Assembly: GCA_946567425.1 (NCBI GenBank)
Contig: CAMNXF010000009.1
Location: 53,122 to 117,121 of the forward strand
DNA from: an uncultured Clostridia bacterium
GTDB lineage: Bacteria; Bacillota; Clostridia; Oscillospirales; Ruminococcaceae
Reading direction: 5' to 3'
DNA: 64,000 nucleotides
Shown here: piece after piece, positions 61,237 to 64,000 of the stretch
Position numbering within the stretch: the first letter of the stretch is position 1
Layout: each line of letters begins with the position of its first letter
The notes under the pieces: generated by a model
What the model saw: only the letters and a program-made list of their open reading frames with translations
What the model was told of the DNA's origin: nothing
Database searches by the model: none
Program-made: the position numbers and the translations under genes

Positions 61237-61520
61237 TCAAGCCTTTCGTATTTTGTAGAATGCTGTATTATCCGTAAAACGGCTCCACAAGACAACTTGT
61301 AGAAAATCTGCCTGCTGTAACTTCTGCTATTTTAGCGTTATTTTTTATAACAATACGTCCCAAATAAGATCCAAGCTATTGGATATCTCTGCACAAGGCT
61401 GTGAGAGATTAAGTACCTCGCGGCCTAAAATTATTTTATTTTTTCAGTTCCTTACTTGCCGAATTTGAACACCTCGGCTATACAGTCAAGCGCGGTAACT
61501 CTTAGCGCATTAAGGTTTCG

Positions 61521-62631
61521 TGCGGCTACAAGGCTGATAGAACATAAGTGACCCAGCGTATGACTTGGACTCCCGATGAGGGAATGAACCAAAAGCAGAT
61601 CGAGAAAGAACTTCAGCGGTAGGCTGTACCTTTTGGGATGGACCGCAAGAGAGGTCAGATAACTTCGGCTGTTAAATTTGAAGCATTCAACGAGAAGTGG
61701 TTTGAGGACTACGCTAAGTTGAATTTGAAAAGCACAATATACACAAGACAGCGGCAACTTACAAAGCGCGTTTATGTGGCAATCGGACATATTCGTTTGG
61801 ACAGGCTTACCACTCGCGAGATACAAAAGCTTATCAACAGCCTTGCAAAGGATGGAGTGAATGAAAACACGGGAAAAGCGCTCTCCAGAAAAACAATGGT
61901 GCATTACCTTTCGTTTATTTCAACAGTGATTGATTATGCAATCAAAATGGATATGCTCACCGATAACCCTTGCCGCAGTGTAACAATACCCAAAGGTGGC
62001 AAAAAATAACGGAAAATCCCTACTATTGAGCAAACCGAGAAATTCATCAATCTGTTGCAAACCGCACCATTAAAGTACCGGGCATTTTCACTTTGGCCAT
62101 TTACACTGGTATGCGGCGTGGTGAAATGTTGGAGTGGAAAGATATTGAATTTCAGTCGGGAGTAATCCACATTCAGCGCACCTCTAACTACACAAAAGCG
62201 CGAGGAATCTACACCAATACCCCTAAGATAGAAAGTTCGATGCGATATGTAAAAGTGCCGACTAAAGTCATTAACGTTTTACGACAATACAAGGCTGAAC
62301 AAGATACGGAGCGTGAGAAAATGGGCAGCAAGTGGCACTATATGGACAGGCTCTTGGTCAAACGATGAATCCGCAAACTCCATATGGTTGGCTAAAGGAG
62401 TTTTGCGATAAGAATAATTTTCCATTTTATGGGATTTATCAATTTCAACATTTACATACTGGTTTGTTAATCGGCTCCGGCATTGATCCCACAACGGTTT
62501 CAGGGATGTTAGGACATTCCAAGGTTACAACGATTTTGAATCTGTACAGTCATATGTTCCGCGAGAACCAGATCAAAGCTTGTGATGCCGTTGCGAACGC
62601 GTTGAGATTTACAAAACAAAACCACGCCTAA
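61521..62631 (+). pseudogene. tyrosine integrase pseudogene (tRNA-Glu integrating element)
   Basis: Fragments in different frames together give an integrase: VTQRMTWTPDEGMNQKQIEKEL (N-terminal, stops at 61545 and 61620), SAVKFEAFNEKWFEDYAKLNLKSTIY and DRLTTREIQKLINSL (core-binding domain, to 62009), then after frameshifts IYTGMRRGEMLEWKDI (with catalytic Arg) and TTVSGMLGHSKVTTILNLYSHM (with His and Tyr). The second catalytic H-x-x-R is degraded to FQHLHTG. At least two frameshifts and three stops make it inactive. It lies between two copies of the tRNA-Glu 3' end. Confidence 0.85.
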
Positions 62632-62708
62632 GATTACAGCAAGTCATGGCAGCTTAGAATATGTACCATATAAGTCCCAGACGGCTTTTTTAAGCGTAAG
62701 TAAAAATT

Positions 62709-62736
62709 GTCAAACCGCTTTACAATGCGGTTTGAC
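62709..62736 (-). terminator. intrinsic terminator of the tRNA-Met/tRNA-Glu transcript
   Basis: GTCAAACCGC and GCGGTTTGAC (62709-62718 and 62727-62736) form a perfect 10-bp stem; on the minus strand AATTTTT follows. It lies 11 nt downstream of the tRNA-Glu CCA end. Confidence 0.8.
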
Positions 62737-62747
62737 AAAAATGGTTA

Positions 62748-62822
62748 TGGTGACCCGTACGGGAATTGAACCCATGATTCCGCCGTGAAAGGGCGATGTC
62801 TTAACCTCTTGACCAACGGGCC
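62748..62822 (-). tRNA. tRNA-Glu (anticodon TTC)
   Basis: On the minus strand the 75 nt fold into a cloverleaf: acceptor GGCCCGT with ACGGGTC, anticodon stem CGCC/GGCG with loop CTTTCAC giving TTC, T-arm GGGTTCAATTCCC, and an encoded CCA at 62748-62750. The 3' 24 bp are duplicated at 61213-61236, marking it as the integration site of a mobile element. Confidence 0.95.
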
Positions 62823-62827
62823 AAAAA

Positions 62828-62904
62828 TGGTAGCGGCAGTCGGATTTGAACCAACGACACCCTGGGTATGAACCAAGTGCTCTAGCCAACTGAGCTATGC
62901 CGCC
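62828..62904 (-). tRNA. tRNA-Met (elongator, anticodon CAT)
   Basis: On the minus strand the 77 nt fold into a cloverleaf: acceptor GGCGGCA with TGCCGCT, D-arm AGCTCAGTTGGCTAGAGC, anticodon stem with loop TTCATAC giving CAT, T-arm with GGTTCAAATCC, and encoded CCA. The body resembles elongator Met tRNA rather than initiator or lysidine Ile2 tRNA. It lies 5 nt upstream of tRNA-Glu in the same transcript. Confidence 0.92.
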
Positions 62905-62933
62905 ACATATAATCACAACCTTGTGACTAAATT

Positions 62934-62962
62934 ATTATACCACATTGTACAACAAAAGTCAA
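62934..62962 (-). promoter_or_regulatory. promoter of the tRNA-Met/tRNA-Glu operon
   Basis: On the minus strand TTGACT (62957-62962) and TATAAT (62934-62939) are 17 nt apart, 30 nt before the tRNA-Met 5' end. Confidence 0.85.
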
Positions 62963-63070
62963 GGGATTTTTCAAATTCTTTATAATTGCCAAAAAAAATA
63001 TATAAAATGCGGAGAATATATACATATTTTACAAAAATGCGGTAAAGATAATATTTGTAAGGAAAAGCGG

Positions 63071-63099
63071 TTGACAAATAGGTAAGTTTGTGATATAAT
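63071..63099 (+). promoter_or_regulatory. promoter of tRNA-Gln
   Basis: TTGACA (63071-63076) and TATAAT (63094-63099) are 17 nt apart, a consensus promoter, 17 nt before the tRNA. Confidence 0.88.
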
Positions 63100-63115
63100 A
63101 TCAAAAGTTAATTAT

Positions 63116-63191
63116 TGGGGCGTCGCCAAGCGGTAAGGCAGTGGACTCTGACTCCACCATTCCGAGGGTTCAAATCCTTCCGCCCCAACCA
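63116..63191 (+). tRNA. tRNA-Gln (anticodon CTG)
   Basis: The 76 nt fold into a cloverleaf: acceptor TGGGGCG with CGCCCCA (a U1-A72 pair, typical of tRNA-Gln), D-arm with AAGCGGTAAGGC, anticodon stem GTGGA/TCCAC with loop CTCTGAC giving CTG, T-arm GAGGGTTCAAATCCTTC, and encoded CCA at 63189-63191. Confidence 0.95.
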
Positions 63192-63194
63192 AAG

Positions 63195-63275
63195 TGGAGT
63201 TATACGAACCCTGTAGGAGTTTCCATTACTATGGTAGATGGTTTATTCTTGCTGTCGGTTCGTATTCACTCAAAA
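63195..63275 (+). ncRNA. structured segment downstream of tRNA-Gln, possible small RNA
   Basis: GAGTTATACGAACC near 63196-63209 and GGTTCGTATTCACTC near 63257-63271 are imperfect inverted repeats enclosing about 50 nt with a further CCATTACTATGG palindrome. It lies between tRNA-Gln and its terminator, in the same transcript. It may be a small RNA or only a processing structure; I know no family for it. Confidence 0.35.
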
Positions 63276-63288
63276 ACTGAATAACGGG

Positions 63289-63323
63289 AAACGGTATATG
63301 TGTGAACCTATACCGTTTTTTCT
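63289..63323 (+). terminator. intrinsic terminator after tRNA-Gln
   Basis: AAACGGTATA (63289-63298) and TATACCGTTT (63309-63318) form a perfect 10-bp stem followed by TTT and a TCTGTTTTT tail. Confidence 0.85.
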
Positions 63324-63441
63324 GTTTTTATGTCGCCCCTATAACTCATTGGTTCCATAACTAAATACTATATAATATAGCATTTTCAATATTTATGAAC
63401 GTGATATGCTAAAATGTATTGTACAAAGGAGTGTTGATCTG

Positions 63442-63486
63442 ATGATTAAGAGCAATCTTTCCGCCATGTATGGCGAATACGGGTGA
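63442..63486 (+). pseudogene. truncated start of an XRE-type regulator (14 codons)
   Basis: After ACAAAGGAG the frame reads MIKSNLSAMYGEYG and stops. The first residues match the beginnings of small XRE regulators (MIKSNLSxLMGERK), and the fuller gene at 63714 is of the same class. It may be a deletion remnant. The rest of 63324-63713 holds no gene I can support. Confidence 0.4.
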
Positions 63487-63597
63487 GGTCAAGTGTATCT
63501 CGTATTACATTCAGCTAAGATTCATCAGATCACATTTGTTTACATACGTTCTTTTCTCTCAATTTTATATAGGCATTCAGATATCTATGATATAATG

Positions 63598-63622
63598 AAA
63601 AAGCACTTTTAAGGTGCTTTTT
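63598..63622 (+). terminator. intrinsic terminator upstream of the XRE gene
   Basis: AAAAAGCAC (63598-63606) and GTGCTTTTT (63614-63622) form a 9-bp stem with a 7-nt loop, followed by TTTG. It isolates the XRE gene from upstream transcription. Confidence 0.75.
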
Positions 63623-63713
63623 TTGTTGTTTTTTATCAAATATCGTTGATTTTTATCAAAACGCAGACAAAACTCCTTGAAAGTGATAAAATTATTGAAA
63701 GGAGTGTACTGCA

Positions 63714-63983
63714 ATGATCAAGATCACATTATCCCGCAAGCTGCGGGTAACACAATCGGAACTCGCCGCAGCAACCGGTATCAGATCGAACACCATAAAC
63801 GATCTGTACCACAACCTTGCCGGCAGAGTCAGCATCGAACAGCTTGATAAGATCTGTGAGGCTTTGAATTGCAATCTGAATGAGATCGTAGAATTCAGCC
63901 CCAACAAGATTGTACTGTTGCTAGATGTAAAAGCAAAGGCGATTACAGAAAGACCTGCAAATAAAAGTCAAGGGGCTTTGTGA
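63714..63983 (+). CDS. XRE family (Cro/C1-type) helix-turn-helix regulator
   Basis: The 89-residue protein has a helix-turn-helix TQSELAAATGIRSNTINDLYHN followed by SIEQLDKICEALNCNLNEIVEF, the pattern of compact Cro/C1-type repressors of clostridial mobile elements. GAAAGGAGTG precedes the ATG. The last 20 residues (DVKAKAITERPANKSQGAL) are unstructured and the frame ends near the window edge. It may belong to a further integrated element that continues beyond the window. Confidence 0.8.
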   Translation: MIKITLSRKLRVTQSELAAATGIRSNTINDLYHNLAGRVSIEQLDKICEALNCNLNEIVEFSPNKIVLLLDVKAKAITERPANKSQGAL

Positions 63984-64000
63984 AGATTTCATCTAATTTT

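Noticed and set aside
61213..61290. Second tRNA-Glu gene
   Set aside because: Only the 3' 24 bp match; no anticodon arm or 5' half follows.

Overview
The window looks like a chromosomal segment of a low-complexity-promoter, roughly 50% G+C Gram-positive anaerobe of the class Clostridia, most likely an Oscillospirales/Ruminococcaceae-type gut bacterium. The basis is the set of gene families and their order (rimP-nusA-ylxR-ylxQ-infB-rbfA-nrnA-truB-ribF, rpmG-secE-nusG-rplK-rplA, feoA-feoA-feoB with a small Cys-rich protein, ferredoxin-dependent 2-oxoacid oxidoreductase), a T-box leader, a spore-cortex-type LysM/GH18 enzyme, and very clean sigma-A promoters (TTGACA-17-TATAAT type) with AGGAGG ribosome binding sites. 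No species can be named from the sequence alone.

Layout. 0-2.2 kb: a GNAT acetyltransferase cut by the window edge and preceded by a T-box leader, a DAHP synthase, and a small membrane protein, all on the minus strand. 2.3-4.3 kb: an amidase-domain protein and a LysM-GH18 enzyme, followed by a 161-bp near-perfect palindromic MITE whose target duplication is the GH18 stop codon. 4.3-7.7 kb (minus): a beta-helix lipoprotein of the Cthe_2159 type, a DUF4956 membrane protein and a VTC-type polyphosphate polymerase. 8.1-14.3 kb: a diverged tubulin-like protein, a TgpA-like membrane transglutaminase and a DHH phosphoesterase. 14.3-18.9 kb (minus): TrmO, a ribosomal-protection-type GTPase fused to an NYN nuclease domain, a small unknown protein, an AcpS-like protein without its metal ligands and a DUF6106-type protein. 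19-25.6 kb: proB-proA, an unknown membrane protein, a SurA/PrsA-like lipoprotein, an ABC-F ATPase and a small membrane protein. 25.7-31.7 kb: a heterodimeric ABC exporter, a radical SAM protein and a MocR-type regulator lacking the PLP lysine. 31.8-33.8 kb (minus): an ECF S-component and a MATE exporter. 34-37.3 kb: the ferrous iron uptake operon with four TTAG-N6-CTAA palindromes. 37.4-50.2 kb: ribosome, transcription and translation genes through gltX. 50.3-55.6 kb: a Gld-like ABC operon with a DUF4340 protein. 56.3-60 kb: a P-loop ATPase and a four-subunit 2-oxoacid:ferredoxin oxidoreductase. 60-62.7 kb: a graveyard of mobile-element genes, including a tyrosine integrase remnant bounded by two copies of the tRNA-Glu 3' end. 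62.7-64 kb: tRNA-Glu, tRNA-Met, tRNA-Gln and a small XRE regulator.

Most of the window is housekeeping. The points that stand out are the ribosomal-protection GTPase/NYN nuclease fusion with a terminator just upstream of its start; loss of catalytic residues in two recognisable enzyme folds (AcpS-like, MocR); a possible AUC start codon for ylxQ in the IF2 operon; the polyphosphate polymerase/DUF4956/beta-helix cassette; the tubulin-like/transglutaminase pair with a degenerate nucleotide-binding signature; and three small repeat families (the MITE, an intergenic GGCAAAAG...CTTTTGCC element in two copies, and the feo palindromes).
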